Source: Cytobacillus solani (GTDB lineage Bacteria > Bacillota > Bacilli > Bacillales > Cytobacillaceae). Taken from it: DNA of 64,000 nucleotides. The DNA lies in the NCBI RefSeq assembly GCF_001420595.1, contig NZ_LJIX01000006.1, positions 1,863,361 through 1,927,360 of the forward strand. Reading direction: 5' to 3'. The notes beneath the pieces were generated by a model. It saw only the letters and a list, made by a program, of their open reading frames with translations, was not told the origin of the DNA and did not search any database. This document shows, one piece after another, positions 16,805 to 27,451 of the stretch (positions are counted from its first letter, which is position 1; every line of letters starts with the position of its first letter). Both the position numbers and the translations under genes were made by a program.

Positions 16805-17388
16805 ATGATTTGAAAAATTTTTCTCATTAGAGACTTTTATTTTCGAAAAAAATTATAGATTCACTTCTAACGTTGATGGTTATTGTTTAACCTTATTTAA
16901 ATTGAAAAAAATGAAAAAAATAAGAAAGGAAATTTTGTCCTTTAGAAATATTTATATATATAATAGAAGAAAAAAATATACAGATGAATCAAGATCCCAA
17001 TGAAAACTAATCCTCACGAGAAGTTTTTTATCAGAGATAGCTGTTTTACACTGAGCTACGAACAAACGAATTACAGAAAAATTTATGGAGTATATAAAAA
17101 GCGAAGTTGATTAAGCCGATAATAATATAGAGCTTTATGGTTTTTAATTTGATTAAAAGCTCTTTGTTTGGAAAATCATCGGACTAAATCATAAAGTTGA
17201 ATAGACATTTTTCTTCACTAATATAAACAAAGTCATATATTTTTAGTATAAGAACCGTTTTATATTACTTGAGTTTACGTGGTTAAACTTAGACAAATTC
17301 GAACTAACGTACTCATACAAAATTTAATTGATAGTTTAGTCGAAATCCGATGGTGTTATATGTTTTAGTCTAGTCACCCGATAAATGT
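16805..17388. other. AT-rich region at the junction with rnhB
   Basis: No gene was found. It holds an orphan hairpin (17129-17170). A minus-strand segment near 17010-17065 (GTAGCTCAGTGTAAAACAGC) resembles a tRNA D-arm but does not fold as a tRNA. The border to rnhB homology is at about 17413. Confidence 0.5.
17129..17170 (+). terminator. Orphan terminator-like hairpin
   Basis: AGAGCTTT (17129-17136) pairs with AAAGCTCT (17156-17163), followed by TTGTTTGG. No intact gene precedes it directly, so it may be the relic of a lost one. Confidence 0.4.
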
Positions 17389-17943
17389 ATGAGTTTAAAA
17401 AGTATAATAAGTCGCGGCCCGCTAGCAGGACCAGTTGTAACAGCTGCCGTTATATTACCAGCCGATTTTTATTTGCCAGGCCTTGATGACTCAAAAAAAC
17501 TTTCAGAGCAAAAACGTGATGAGTATTTTGAAATCCTTCAATCATCAGCAATTGCCATTGGAGTTGGAATGATCGACGTCGACGAGATCGATCGCATAAA
17601 TATTTATGAAGCGACGAAAAAGGCCATGAAATCAGCCATTATCCATTTAAATGTCCAGCCGGATTTTCTGCTAATTGATGCAGTTAAACTCAACACTCCC
17701 TATCCATCTGAAGTAATTATTAAAGGCGATGGCAAAAGTATATCGATTGCAGCCGCCTCAATCATTGCTAAGGTAACACGTGACCGGCTAATGTCAGATA
17801 TAGGAAAGGAGTATCCTGAATATGGATTTGCTAAGCATATGGGCTATGGAACGAAAGAGCATCTTGCAGCCATTCAACAGTTTGGTATTACTCCCTATCA
17901 TCGAAAAAGCTTTTCTCCGATAAAGGAGTATGTGGAAAAATAG
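17389..17943 (+). pseudogene. rnhB: Ribonuclease HII, 5'-truncated
   Basis: Homology to RNase HII begins abruptly at [16 protein letters not shown] (from 17413) and continues to the end ([50 protein letters not shown]). Bacillus RnhB has about 75 further N-terminal residues, including GVDEVGRG, whose Asp-Glu pair is catalytic; here only the last three of those residues remain. ATG 17389 lacks a ribosome binding site. The enzyme, which nicks DNA at misincorporated ribonucleotides, should therefore be inactive. The expected upstream genes (trmD-rplS-rbgA) are also missing, so a rearrangement broke the locus. The next gene starts 16 nt later. Confidence 0.85.
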
Positions 17944-17958
17944 GAAGAAGGTGATAGC

Positions 17959-19878
17959 ATGCGAGCTTCGAATATTGTTCAGGATCTAATCACGCAAGAT
18001 AAACGAACGACGAACAGACCCCTTACTTTTCGGCCAGGGCAGATTATTAGCGGGAAGGTTTTAAAGCTCTTTCCGAATCAGATAGCTGAAGTGCAAGTGG
18101 GTTCTCAAAAGGTTATTGCACAATTAGAGGTGGGTCTTTCCGTCAATGACCGCCACTTTTTTCAGGTTCAATCGATCGATGGACAAGTACAGCTTAAAGT
18201 ATTGGAATCACCTGGTTTAAACGGAAAGCAGCCCTCGGTAGAGAATCTATTAAAGCAACTGAACCTTCCAGTTACAAAAGAATATGTCTCCTTGCTCCAA
18301 TTCTTCTTGAGAGAACAGCTTCCAATTACAAAGGATACAATACATATGGCAGCTGAATGGCTTAAAAGCAGCGACTCTTTTCAGGAAGGGTTAGAAGGGA
18401 TAAGATTATTGCTGACTAAGCAGCTCCCTTTTACAAAGGATGTCTTCCATTCCCTGACTTCTATCCTAAAAAATGAACCGATGTCCTTGTTAATGGAGAA
18501 TCTATTAACTCAAATAAAGGGTGAAATTCCAACTGAATCTAGTAATAAGCTTTCAGCGATATTAACAGAAATGACAATAACAGAAAAAGAAAAGATAAGT
18601 AATATTGCCTTAATGAAGCTAGTAAAAGACTGGCTCAGTTCGCCGGATCAACTAAAATCTAAAACAGCCTTTCATTTCCTGCAGAATACAGGGTTCATTT
18701 CCACTAATGCAAGTGAAGAGAGTATGGTTCAGCAAGGTCTTGAAAAATGGGCAAAAGCAGACTTGGTGCAAACCAAAAGCAGTCCAGCGTTAAATATTAT
18801 TCCTGAATTAGTAGAGATCAATCGTACTGGCAGCAGAGAGGAACTTATTTTAACTTTAACTAAGCTTCAAAATATAATTAAAAATGATGCAAACGGCGGG
18901 ATGGACTCGAAAGCTTTGAGTGAAATCCAGAAAGTACTATCGGATATAAGAAACTCTAACATTGCTCTTCCTTTAAATGAAAGGGATATGAAAGCTTTAG
19001 CTCAAGCCATTTTTCAACTGTTAGCACAAGAAACGGACAGGATGGAATTACCCAATGGTACGGCAGTATGGAAGCAAATTCTTCCTATTTTAAACCAAAC
19101 GCACCAGTCACTTTCAAAACTGGATAACATGCTATTTATGGATCAGGCTGAATTATCGACAAATCTTTCGAATGAGGAACAAACACTTATAAATCAAATG
19201 AAAAATGACATAAAATTAGCAGGTATGCAGTGGGAGAACTCACATGCAGTAAAGGATCAGATCAAACATTTAATCCAATCAATCGGTCTTTCTTATGAAC
19301 ATGAACTGTTAAGTGCGCTGAAAAATCCAGAAGGGGATACGGCTAATAAAGCTGAGACGGTTAAACCGCTTTTAATGCAGCTGTTATCGGAGGAAGTCTC
19401 ACCTGCAATAAAAGATGCTGCAGAGAAGCTATTATTCAAAATAACAGGGTTCCAGCTGCTCTCACAGGAGGTTGGACCACTTCTACAATATGTGTTTCAA
19501 GTTCCATTGTCTTTCCGGGAGATAAAATCAGACTTAACGATGCAATGGAGTGGGCGGAAAACAGAAAATGGCAAGATTGATCCGAATTTCTGCCGTGTCC
19601 TTTTCTATCTGAATCTGAATCAATTAAAAGAAACAATTGTAGATTTACAGGTGCAGAACAGGGTAATGAACATATCGATTATTAATGAGCGGACTGATAT
19701 GAGAATGCTGGCCGCACCTTTCATTGCCCAGTTAAAGGAAAATTTAATAAAGATCAATTATCAGCTATCATCTATTGCATTTGAGAAACCGAAAGATGAG
19801 AATGTGAATAAATTGAAGGAGACGATTTCTTCACGTTCTGCAATGAGTCATGTTAATGGGGTTGATTTTCGAATATGA
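17959..19878 (+). CDS. ylqG: YlqG, FliK-like C-terminal domain protein
   Basis: 639 aa, with GAAGGTGATAG before ATG. It sits in the conserved position rnhB-ylqG-ylqH-sucC. The N-terminus (FRPGQIISGKVLKLFPNQIA ... VQVGSQKVIAQLE) looks like a small beta domain. The centre is helical and poorly conserved. The C-terminus (VLFYLNLNQLKETIVDLQVQ, NRVMNISIINE ... LKENLIKINYQLSSIAF) matches the hook-length-control (Flg_hook/FliK) C-terminal fold. FliK C-domains bind FlhB to switch export substrates, and the overlapping next gene encodes an FlhB-like C-domain, so the two probably interact (inference). Function in vivo is not established. Confidence 0.85.
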   Translation: MRASNIVQDLITQDKRTTNRPLTFRPGQIISGKVLKLFPNQIAEVQVGSQKVIAQLEVGLSVNDRHFFQVQSIDGQVQLKVLESPGLNGKQPSVENLLKQLNLPVTKEYVSLLQFFLREQLPITKDTIHMAAEWLKSSDSFQEGLEGIRLLLTKQLPFTKDVFHSLTSILKNEPMSLLMENLLTQIKGEIPTESSNKLSAILTEMTITEKEKISNIALMKLVKDWLSSPDQLKSKTAFHFLQNTGFISTNASEESMVQQGLEKWAKADLVQTKSSPALNIIPELVEINRTGSREELILTLTKLQNIIKNDANGGMDSKALSEIQKVLSDIRNSNIALPLNERDMKALAQAIFQLLAQETDRMELPNGTAVWKQILPILNQTHQSLSKLDNMLFMDQAELSTNLSNEEQTLINQMKNDIKLAGMQWENSHAVKDQIKHLIQSIGLSYEHELLSALKNPEGDTANKAETVKPLLMQLLSEEVSPAIKDAAEKLLFKITGFQLLSQEVGPLLQYVFQVPLSFREIKSDLTMQWSGRKTENGKIDPNFCRVLFYLNLNQLKETIVDLQVQNRVMNISIINERTDMRMLAAPFIAQLKENLIKINYQLSSIAFEKPKDENVNKLKETISSRSAMSHVNGVDFRI

Positions 19879-20159
19879 AAAAGCAGCATCTTCGGAAAGA
19901 GGCAGTGGCATTATCATATAATAAATATGGGCATGATATTCCAAGAGTGATTGCGAAGGGAAAGGGCTTAGTTGCCGAAAACATCCTAGATCAGGCAAAG
20001 GAACATCATGTTCCCATTCAAGAGGATCCATCATTAGTCGAGCTTCTTGGCAAGCTAGAAATCAATGAGCAAATCCCTGACGAACTATATCAAGCAGTTG
20101 CTGAGATCTTTGCATTTATTTATCGTACGGACCAAGCAGCGAAAAAAACAGATAAATAA
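19875..20159 (+). CDS. ylqH: YlqH, stand-alone FlhB C-terminal-like protein
   Basis: 94 aa; the ATG overlaps the ylqG stop (ATGA). The sequence (KEAVALSYNKYGHDIPRVIA, KGKGLVAENILDQAKEHHVP, IPDELYQAVAEIFAFIYRTD) aligns with the cytoplasmic end of FlhB in this same window (AVALKYDE ... VVAKGVDFVAQKIK ... IPEEFFKAVAEILAYVYRT). It begins just where FlhB would continue after its NPTH self-cleavage site, and NPTH itself is absent. It is cytoplasmic, with no membrane helices. It is likely a partner of YlqG in a reduced export-switch-like pair of unknown role. Confidence 0.9.
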   Translation: MKKQHLRKEAVALSYNKYGHDIPRVIAKGKGLVAENILDQAKEHHVPIQEDPSLVELLGKLEINEQIPDELYQAVAEIFAFIYRTDQAAKKTDK

Positions 20160-20190
20160 TTTGAATTTTTTTCCAATCGCGTTAAATCTG

Positions 20191-20226
20191 GGGGATTCGT
20201 TTTAAACGAAATCCCCATCTTTTTTA
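20191..20226 (+). terminator. Terminator of ylqGH
   Basis: GGGGATTCGTTT pairs with AAACGAAATCCCC (one bulge), followed by ATCTTTTTTATA. Confidence 0.85.
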
Positions 20227-20415
20227 TATTAAAAAAGTAATTTTTCTACTAAAGCAAGCAAATATTGTAATAGGGAATGGATTATTTGGTTTCTGAATTT
20301 TATAAATTTTAAAAGAAATATAATATTTCCCTAATAAAGGTGGACAAGGTTTGTGTAGTTTTATAAAATGAAAGCGCAGTCTATTTTTTGTAAAGAGCTT
20401 ATAGGAGGATGGGAA

Positions 20416-21576
20416 ATGAATATCCATGAGTACCAAGGTAAAGAAATCCTCAGAAAATACGGGGTAGCAGTACCAAACGGAAAAGTTGCATTCACAGTTG
20501 AAGAAGCTGTTGAAGCGGCTAAAGAATTAGGCACAGAGGTTTGTGTAGTAAAAGCACAAATTCATGCTGGCGGCCGTGGGAAGGCTGGCGGTGTTAAAGT
20601 TGCGAAAAATTTAGATGAAGTTCGTACATATGCTAATGAAATTCTTGGCAAAACACTTGTAACGCACCAAACAGGTCCAGAAGGAAAAGAAGTCAAACGC
20701 CTGCTAATTGAAGAGGGCTGTGACATTAAAAAAGAATACTATATTGGTTTAGTACTAGACCGTGCAACTTCACGTGTAGTTCTGATGGCTTCTGAAGAAG
20801 GCGGAACAGAAATTGAAGAAGTGGCAGAAAAGACACCTGAGAAAATTTTCAAGGAAGAAATTGATCCAGTTGTTGGTTTAAGCGCGTACCAAGCACGCCG
20901 TATCGCTTTTAACATCAATATTCCGAAAGAGCTTGTGGGCCAAGCGGTTAAGTTCATGATGAGCTTATATACTGCTTATATTGAAAAGGATTGCTCAATC
21001 GCCGAAATCAACCCATTAGTTGTCACTGGCGACGGAAAAGTTATGGCATTGGATGCAAAATTAAACTTTGATTCAAATGCATTATACCGTCAAAAAGACG
21101 TACTAGAGTATCGTGACCTTGAAGAGGAAGATGCGAAAGAAATCGAAGCATCAAAATATGATCTTAGCTATATTTCATTAGATGGAAATATCGGCTGTAT
21201 GGTTAACGGAGCTGGTCTCGCGATGTCTACAATGGATATCATTAAACATTATGGCGGCGACCCGGCTAACTTCCTTGATGTTGGGGGCGGTGCTACTGCA
21301 GAAAAGGTTACAGAAGCATTCAAAATTATTCTTTCTGATCCAAATGTAAAAGGTATTTTTGTTAATATCTTTGGTGGAATCATGAAGTGCGACGTTATCG
21401 CAACAGGTGTTGTTGAAGCTGCTAAGCAAGTTGGTTTGAAAGTACCGTTAGTTGTACGTTTAGAAGGTACGAATGTAGACTTAGGGAAGAAAATTCTTGC
21501 CGAATCTGATATTGAGATTGTTGCAGCAGAGTCTATGGCTGACGGTGCACAAAAAATCGTTTCCTTAGTTGGCTAA
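20416..21576 (+). CDS. sucC: Succinyl-CoA synthetase beta subunit
   Basis: 386 aa, as in Bacillus. ATG 20416 has AGGAGGATGGG upstream; the frame extends upstream but without a site. The N-terminal ATP-grasp domain starts [20 protein letters not shown] and has [20 protein letters not shown]. The C-terminal ligase domain has [20 protein letters not shown] and [15 protein letters not shown]. With SucD it converts succinyl-CoA, ADP and phosphate to succinate and ATP in the TCA cycle. It is transcribed with sucD, which starts 28 nt later. Confidence 0.97.
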   Translation: MNIHEYQGKEILRKYGVAVPNGKVAFTVEEAVEAAKELGTEVCVVKAQIHAGGRGKAGGVKVAKNLDEVRTYANEILGKTLVTHQTGPEGKEVKRLLIEEGCDIKKEYYIGLVLDRATSRVVLMASEEGGTEIEEVAEKTPEKIFKEEIDPVVGLSAYQARRIAFNINIPKELVGQAVKFMMSLYTAYIEKDCSIAEINPLVVTGDGKVMALDAKLNFDSNALYRQKDVLEYRDLEEEDAKEIEASKYDLSYISLDGNIGCMVNGAGLAMSTMDIIKHYGGDPANFLDVGGGATAEKVTEAFKIILSDPNVKGIFVNIFGGIMKCDVIATGVVEAAKQVGLKVPLVVRLEGTNVDLGKKILAESDIEIVAAESMADGAQKIVSLVG

Positions 21577-21604
21577 GCACTGGAGATAAGAAAGGGGAAT
21601 TGAC

Positions 21605-22507
21605 GTGAGCGTTTTTATTAATAAAGATACGAAGGTTATTGTTCAAGGAATTACGGGTTCAACAGCCCTTTTTCATACAAAACAAATGCTTGAATATGGT
21701 ACAAAAATTGTTGGAGGAACTTCACCTGGTAAAGGTGGTTCTGAAGTAGAAGGAGTGCCTGTATTCAATACAGTACAAGAAGCAGTAAAAGCTACTGGCG
21801 CTACCGCTTCTGTAATTTATGTTCCTGCTCCTTTTGCTGCTGATGCGATTTTAGAAGCTGTTGATGCAGAGCTGGATTTAGCAATCTGTATAACTGAACA
21901 TATCCCTGTTCTAGATATGGTTAAAGTGAAACGCTATATGGAAGGCAAGAAAACTCGCTTAGTAGGACCAAACTGTCCAGGTGTGATTACTCCTGATGAA
22001 TGTAAGATTGGGATCATGCCAGGATATATCCATAAAAAGGGACATGTTGGCGTAGTTTCTCGTTCTGGAACATTAACTTATGAAGCAGTTCATCAATTAA
22101 CGGAAGCAGGAATCGGACAAACAACAGCAGTTGGTATTGGTGGCGACCCTGTTAACGGAACTAACTTTATTGATGTATTAAAGGCATTCAATGAAGATCC
22201 TGAAACATATGCTGTGATCATGATCGGAGAAATTGGCGGAACGGCTGAAGAAGAAGCAGCTGAATGGGTAAAAGCAAATATGACCAAACCTGTTGTAGGC
22301 TTTATTGGCGGACGCACGGCACCTCCTGGAAAGCGTATGGGGCATGCTGGGGCAATTATCTCAGGCGGTAAAGGTACGGCTGATGAGAAAATCCGAGTAA
22401 TGAACGAATGCGGCATTGAAGTTGCCGATACACCATCTGTAATGGGTGAAACATTAATTAAAGTCCTTAAAGAAAAAGGGCTTTATGACAAATGTAAGAC
22501 ACATTAA
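21605..22507 (+). CDS. sucD: Succinyl-CoA synthetase alpha subunit
   Basis: 300 aa, GTG start with AAAGGGGAA upstream. A CoA-binding Rossmann domain ([34 protein letters not shown]) is followed by a ligase domain. [14 protein letters not shown] holds the phospho-accepting His247, and [20 protein letters not shown] is the family signature. It forms the heterodimer with SucC; a terminator follows. The product lengths and spacing are standard. Confidence 0.97.
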   Translation: MSVFINKDTKVIVQGITGSTALFHTKQMLEYGTKIVGGTSPGKGGSEVEGVPVFNTVQEAVKATGATASVIYVPAPFAADAILEAVDAELDLAICITEHIPVLDMVKVKRYMEGKKTRLVGPNCPGVITPDECKIGIMPGYIHKKGHVGVVSRSGTLTYEAVHQLTEAGIGQTTAVGIGGDPVNGTNFIDVLKAFNEDPETYAVIMIGEIGGTAEEEAAEWVKANMTKPVVGFIGGRTAPPGKRMGHAGAIISGGKGTADEKIRVMNECGIEVADTPSVMGETLIKVLKEKGLYDKCKTH

Positions 22508-22532
22508 TAAGCGAATTTAAATATCAATGATA

Positions 22533-22560
22533 AGTCCCCCTAAATAGGGGGACTATTTAT
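22533..22560 (+). terminator. Terminator of sucCD
   Basis: Perfect 9-bp stem AGTCCCCCT / AGGGGGACT around AAAT, tail ATTTATG (weak T-run). Confidence 0.7.
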
Positions 22561-22618
22561 GCATTTATCCCCCAAGTATATTTCCTCAACTCCAATCTAA
22601 TTTTATAGGAGGTCCCCA

Positions 22619-23482
22619 ATGGATGAATTTACAAAAAGGCTAGTTCATTTGCATCATTGCAGAGGTATTGGCTGGAAGACTATTTATTATATTTTAAAAT
22701 CTGACCCTGAGCTCAAATCCCTTTATCACAATACCTTTGATCCTTTATATCTGCAAAAATCCTCCTCGATTATAGCTATCAATGACCTTCATTCTGATCT
22801 TATTCTTGAACAAATCCGACAATATTCACTAAACGGCATTCGAATCATTACTATTTTTGATGACGAATATCCACTATTATTAAAAGAAACCTATCAGCCG
22901 CCATGGGTTATTTATGCAAAAGGGGATATACGCTTATTAAAAAAAGACAATCTATTAGCTGTTGTTGGTTCAAGACAATATACAGAGTACGGTGAAAACG
23001 CCATAAAATATATATTGCCGAAATTAATAGAGAAAGGAATTGTCATTGTTAGCGGGTTAGCCTTGGGGATTGATACGATTGCCCATCATTCAGCCATCCA
23101 AAATCATGGGCAAACGATTGGAGTGATCGCTGGTGGACTATTTCATATTTATCCAAATACAAATGAAAGTCTGGCGGCAGAAATGATGAAAAATCAATTG
23201 ATTATTTCAGAATATCCACCCCACACCAAACCGGATAGATGGCAATTCCCGATGAGAAATCGAATTATAAGCGGAATCAGCAAAGGAACATTTATTGTTC
23301 AAGCTAAGAGCAAAAGTGGATCACTGATCACTGCAAACTATGCTGTGCAGGAAGGGAGAGAAGTATTCGCCCTGCCTGGGAGTATATTTAGTGCCTATTC
23401 AAGCGGTACCAATGAGCTCATTCAGCAAGGGGCGAAATTAGTCAATACACCGGAAGATATTTTAGAAGAATTAATATATTAA
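22619..23482 (+). CDS. dprA: DNA-processing protein DprA (Smf)
   Basis: 287 aa with AGGAGGT 6 nt before ATG. DprA loads RecA on single-stranded DNA taken up during transformation. The Rossmann-like core shows AVVGSRQYTEYGE, IVSGLALGIDTIAHHSAI, TIGVIAGGLFHIYP, WQFPMRNRIISGIS, GSLITANYAVQEGREVFALP and GTNELIQQGAKLV, all in order. An N-terminal helical/HhH-like segment (residues 1-60) precedes it. The length is normal. It lies in the conserved position between sucD and topA and appears monocistronic. Confidence 0.95.
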   Translation: MDEFTKRLVHLHHCRGIGWKTIYYILKSDPELKSLYHNTFDPLYLQKSSSIIAINDLHSDLILEQIRQYSLNGIRIITIFDDEYPLLLKETYQPPWVIYAKGDIRLLKKDNLLAVVGSRQYTEYGENAIKYILPKLIEKGIVIVSGLALGIDTIAHHSAIQNHGQTIGVIAGGLFHIYPNTNESLAAEMMKNQLIISEYPPHTKPDRWQFPMRNRIISGISKGTFIVQAKSKSGSLITANYAVQEGREVFALPGSIFSAYSSGTNELIQQGAKLVNTPEDILEELIY

Positions 23483-23832
23483 TCTTTATGTATTATTTTT
23501 AATAAATTGCTGTATAATTTCTAAAAAACATATTCTTTAGATTTATACTTAGATATGTGGTAAAGTATAAAAGCGCTTTCGAAACATTACGATTATGTTT
23601 GACAAATATGTAATATATGTACAATAATAATGGAGAATTTCATGATAGAAGTAAAATGATTATACATTTCTAAACAAAAATGAGATGCAATCAATTTTAA
23701 GTGAAAAAATTTTACCATTGTCATTTATTAATATAGAAACCATATGTTGGTCTAAAGTTTTATAAAAATGATCGAATAACAAAGTGAATCGCAAGTAAAT
23801 AATTTAAAAATCCCTCTTAAGGAGGACTATTG
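23483..23832 (+). promoter_or_regulatory. topA upstream region with a possible promoter
   Basis: A 350-base gap without coding frames. TTGACA at 23599-23604 and TACAAT at 23620-23625 could form a sigma-A promoter, but the spacing is short at 15 nt. The ribosome binding site AAGGAGGA ends the region. Other AT-rich -10-like words make the assignment uncertain. Confidence 0.35.
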
Positions 23833-25908
23833 ATGTCAGAGTTTCTTGTAATCGTTGAGTCGCCAGCAAAGGCAAAAACGATTGAGCGTTATCTTGGGAA
23901 AAAATATAAAGTAAAAGCATCTATGGGCCATATTAGAGATTTACCAAAAAGCCAAATGGGTGTCGACGTAGAAAAACAATTTGAGCCAAAGTATATAACT
24001 ATACGCGGAAAAGGCCCAATTTTAAAAGAATTAAAGACTGCTGCGAAAAAAGCTAAGAAAATCTATCTTGCAGCCGACCCTGATCGTGAAGGGGAGGCAA
24101 TTGCATGGCATTTAGCCCATAGCTTAAATATGGATGTTACATCGGATTGCCGTGTAGTTTTTAATGAAATTACAAAGGATGCCATTAAAGAATCTTTTAA
24201 GCATCCTCGGCCGATAAACATGGATCTTGTCGATGCACAACAGGCCAGAAGACTACTTGACCGCCTTGTTGGTTACAATATTAGTCCTTTACTATGGAAG
24301 AAAGTCAAGAAAGGTTTAAGTGCTGGGAGAGTTCAGTCTGTTGCTGTTCGATTAATTATTGACAGGGAGAAGGAAATTAAAGCATTTGTTCCTGAAGAAT
24401 ATTGGTCCATTGAAGGTGACTTTCTAAAGAGAAAGGAAAGCTTTGAAGCGAACTTTTACGGGATCGGGAATGAAAAGCTTGAATTACATTCGAAGGAAGA
24501 AGTTGATCGTGTCCTCAGCAAGATGAAGGGAAACGAATTCCAAGTTTCATCTGTCACTAAAAAAGAGCGAAAGCGAAACCCTGCCGCACCGTTTACTACT
24601 TCATCCTTACAGCAGGAAGCTGCACGAAAATTAAATTTCCGTGCGAAGAAAACGATGATGCTTGCACAGCAGCTTTATGAAGGGATTGACCTTGGCAAGG
24701 AAGGAACGGTTGGTCTGATCACTTATATGCGAACAGATTCTACCCGTGTATCAGAAATCGCCCAGGCGGAGGCAACACAATTTATTGAACATTCATACGG
24801 AAAAGAGTACTTATCAACTGAAAAGAAAAAAGAAAAGAAAAAGTCAAATACTCAGGATGCTCATGAGGCTATCCGTCCAACTAGTATAATGAAAGAACCG
24901 AATAGCTTAAAAGAATATTTATCAAGGGATCAACTGCGGCTTTATCGATTAATATGGGAGCGTTTTGTTGCAAGCCAAATGTCTGCTGCGATTATGGATA
25001 CAATGAGTGTTGATTTGAAAAATGAAGATGTTCTTTTCCGTGCGACAGGATCAAAAGTAAAGTTCCCTGGGTTCATGAAGGTATATGTAGAAGGAACGGA
25101 TGATTCATCTGAAGAAAAGGATAAAATGCTCCCTGATCTCCAAGAAGGGGATATTGTGTTAAAGAAAGATATCGAGCCTAAGCAGCATTTTACTCAGCCG
25201 CCACCAAGATATACGGAAGCAAGGCTAGTGAAAACGTTAGAAGAGCTTGGAATAGGGCGACCGTCTACATTTGCTCCAACTTTGGATACAATACAAAAGC
25301 GCGGTTATGTAGGATTGGATAATAAAAGGTTCGTTCCTACAGAACTAGGAGAAATCGTTTTAGAACTAATTCTAGAGTTTTTCCCAGATATACTTGATGT
25401 CGAGTTTACAGCTAAAATGGAAAAGGATCTTGACCATATTGAAGAAGGAAAAGTCAATTGGGTACAGATTATCGATGACTTTTACGGAGATTTCGAAAAG
25501 CATTTAAAAATTGCAGAAAAAGAAATGCAGGAAGTAGAAATAAAGGATGAGCCAGCTGGCGAAGATTGTGAACAGTGTGGAAATCCAATGGTATTTAAAA
25601 TGGGCCGATATGGGAAGTTTATGGCGTGCAGTAATTTTCCAGATTGCCGAAATACGAAAGCCATTGTTAAAGAGGTTGGAGTAAAGTGCCCGAGCTGTAA
25701 AGAAGGAAATATAATAGAGAGAAAAAGTAAGAAACGCCGGATTTTTTATGGGTGTGATCGATTCCCTGAATGTGATTTTATTTCTTGGGACAAACCTTTG
25801 CCGCGTAGCTGTCCAAAATGCGAGAACCTTCTTGTGGAAAAGAAGCTGAAAAAAGGTGTCCAAGTACAATGTGTTGAATGTGACTACAAGGAAGAGAAGC
25901 AAGGTTAA
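23833..25908 (+). CDS. topA: DNA topoisomerase I (type IA)
   Basis: 691 aa, the Bacillus length. ATG 23833 is 7 nt after GGAGG; an in-frame TTG just upstream is less likely. The Toprim domain has [20 protein letters not shown] and [15 protein letters not shown]. The gate domains carry [20 protein letters not shown]. The active-site Tyr298 is in [14 protein letters not shown]. Three C-terminal four-cysteine zinc ribbons follow (CEQCG...CSNFPDC, CPSCK...CDRFPEC, CPKCE...CVEC). It relaxes negative supercoils behind RNA polymerase. A terminator follows. Confidence 0.98.
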   Translation: MSEFLVIVESPAKAKTIERYLGKKYKVKASMGHIRDLPKSQMGVDVEKQFEPKYITIRGKGPILKELKTAAKKAKKIYLAADPDREGEAIAWHLAHSLNMDVTSDCRVVFNEITKDAIKESFKHPRPINMDLVDAQQARRLLDRLVGYNISPLLWKKVKKGLSAGRVQSVAVRLIIDREKEIKAFVPEEYWSIEGDFLKRKESFEANFYGIGNEKLELHSKEEVDRVLSKMKGNEFQVSSVTKKERKRNPAAPFTTSSLQQEAARKLNFRAKKTMMLAQQLYEGIDLGKEGTVGLITYMRTDSTRVSEIAQAEATQFIEHSYGKEYLSTEKKKEKKKSNTQDAHEAIRPTSIMKEPNSLKEYLSRDQLRLYRLIWERFVASQMSAAIMDTMSVDLKNEDVLFRATGSKVKFPGFMKVYVEGTDDSSEEKDKMLPDLQEGDIVLKKDIEPKQHFTQPPPRYTEARLVKTLEELGIGRPSTFAPTLDTIQKRGYVGLDNKRFVPTELGEIVLELILEFFPDILDVEFTAKMEKDLDHIEEGKVNWVQIIDDFYGDFEKHLKIAEKEMQEVEIKDEPAGEDCEQCGNPMVFKMGRYGKFMACSNFPDCRNTKAIVKEVGVKCPSCKEGNIIERKSKKRRIFYGCDRFPECDFISWDKPLPRSCPKCENLLVEKKLKKGVQVQCVECDYKEEKQG

Positions 25909-25936
25909 GAGGTGGGCCAAAAGGCTCACTTTTTTC
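25908..25936 (+). terminator. Terminator of topA
   Basis: GTGGGCC / GGCTCAC (25912-25918 / 25923-25929) around AAAA, then TTTTTTC. Confidence 0.85.
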
Positions 25937-26086
25937 TATTGTGCCAATCTTTAAGAAAAAAACAGTTATTTTGCCTAACATTTAAAACTTTATTATTTTT
26001 CAAACGTAGTATATAATGCAAGATGGTTTGAAATTTGGGAAAGTTAAGATTGGAGTTTCATTTACATAGTTGGAGGTTCTTATCAA

Positions 26087-27397
26087 ATGAAGGAAACAGT
26101 TAATGTTATAGGTGCTGGTTTAGCTGGCAGCGAAGCTGCTTGGCAAATTGCTAATCGCGGAATCCAAGTCCGATTATACGAAATGCGGCCAGTACGACAA
26201 ACTCCGGCCCACCATACAGATAAATTTGCTGAGCTTGTATGCAGCAATTCATTAAGAGCAAATACACTAACAAATGCAGTTGGTGTGTTGAAAGAAGAAA
26301 TGAGAAATTTGGACTCCGTCATTATCGCTTCCGCTGATGCATGTGCTGTTCCGGCCGGAGGTGCTTTAGCAGTCGATAGACATGAGTTTGCGGCATTGGT
26401 GACAGAGAAAGTCAAGAATCATCCGAATGTAACGGTCATTACAGAAGAAGTAGCAGAGATTCCAGAGGGCCCTACGGTTATTGCAACTGGACCGCTTACG
26501 AGTGAAGCACTTTCGTCCAAACTTAAAGAATTATCTGGTGAAGAATATTTATATTTCTATGATGCGGCTGCGCCAATCATTGAAAAAGAATCCATTAATA
26601 TGGATAAGGTTTATTTGAAGTCACGCTATGATAAAGGGGAAGCAGCTTATTTAAACTGTCCAATGACAGAAGAAGAATTCAATACATTTTACGAAGCGTT
26701 AATTTCTGCTGAAACTGTTCCTTTAAAAGAATTTGAAAAAGAAATCTTTTTTGAAGGATGTATGCCAATTGAAGTAATGGCAGGTAGAGGAAAGAAAACC
26801 ATGCTTTTCGGACCGATGAAGCCAGTTGGTTTAGAAGACCCTAAGACGGGGAAAAGACCGTTTGCTGTCGTCCAGCTTCGCCAGGATGATGCTGCTGGAA
26901 CGTTATTCAATATTGTAGGATTTCAAACTCATTTAAAATGGGGTCCACAAAAAGAAGTCATTCAATTAATTCCAGGACTAGAAAATGCAGAGATTGTCCG
27001 TTATGGGGTTATGCACCGTAACACATTTATTAACTCACCAAAAGTGCTGCGTCCTACCTATCAATTTATCAATCGGAATGATTTATTTTTTGCAGGGCAA
27101 ATGACGGGGGTGGAAGGATATGTAGAATCGGCAGCAAGCGGCTTAGTTGCTGGCATCAATGCTGCCCGTCTAGTAAAAGGCAAGGAACTTCTTGAATTTC
27201 CTCATGAAACGACGATAGGAAGTATGGCTAGATATATTACCTCTGCGAATGCTAAAAGCTTTCAGCCAATGAATGCAAATTTCGGATTACTGCCAGATCT
27301 TCCGGTTAAGATTAAAGGGAAAAAAGAAAGAAATGAACAGCATGCTGCTCGAGCGTTAGAAACAATTCAGAACTTTGCGAAAAATAAGGAGATTTAA
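26087..27397 (+). CDS. trmFO: tRNA (m5U54) methyltransferase TrmFO
   Basis: 436 aa with GGAGGTTC before ATG. The FAD-binding start is [20 protein letters not shown]. Further GidA-like blocks are [55 protein letters not shown], the folate/FAD motif [19 protein letters not shown] and the terminal [10 protein letters not shown]. It uses methylenetetrahydrofolate and FADH2 to make ribothymidine-54 in tRNA. Fourth gene of the conserved topA-trmFO-xerC-hslVU-codY run. Confidence 0.97.
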   Translation: MKETVNVIGAGLAGSEAAWQIANRGIQVRLYEMRPVRQTPAHHTDKFAELVCSNSLRANTLTNAVGVLKEEMRNLDSVIIASADACAVPAGGALAVDRHEFAALVTEKVKNHPNVTVITEEVAEIPEGPTVIATGPLTSEALSSKLKELSGEEYLYFYDAAAPIIEKESINMDKVYLKSRYDKGEAAYLNCPMTEEEFNTFYEALISAETVPLKEFEKEIFFEGCMPIEVMAGRGKKTMLFGPMKPVGLEDPKTGKRPFAVVQLRQDDAAGTLFNIVGFQTHLKWGPQKEVIQLIPGLENAEIVRYGVMHRNTFINSPKVLRPTYQFINRNDLFFAGQMTGVEGYVESAASGLVAGINAARLVKGKELLEFPHETTIGSMARYITSANAKSFQPMNANFGLLPDLPVKIKGKKERNEQHAARALETIQNFAKNKEI

Positions 27398-27400
27398 TTG

Positions 27401-27439
27401 CAAGGGTTTCTAAAATATGTTACGCTTTAGAAGCCCTTG
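27401..27439 (+). promoter_or_regulatory. Hairpin between trmFO and xerC
   Basis: CAAGGGTTTCTAAA pairs with TTTAGAAGCCCTTG (14 bp, one G-T) around an 11-nt loop. It ends one base before the xerC ribosome binding site GAGGTGA. There is no T-run, so it is not a classical terminator. It could be an RNA-stability or translation-modulating element. Confidence 0.6.
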
Positions 27440-27451
27440 TGAGGTGATAGA

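Noticed and set aside
17010-17065. Minus-strand tRNA-like D-arm word (GTAGCTCAGTGTAAAACAGC) near the rnhB junction
   Set aside because: No acceptor stem, anticodon stem or T-arm can be folded around it; probably chance, though a covariance search would settle it.
22093-22416. 107-codon reverse frame inside sucD
   Set aside because: Pro/Ala/Ser-rich antisense shadow of a conserved gene.
25504-25929. 141-codon reverse frame inside topA
   Set aside because: Antisense shadow of the zinc-ribbon coding region; no ribosome binding site, and topA is unambiguous.
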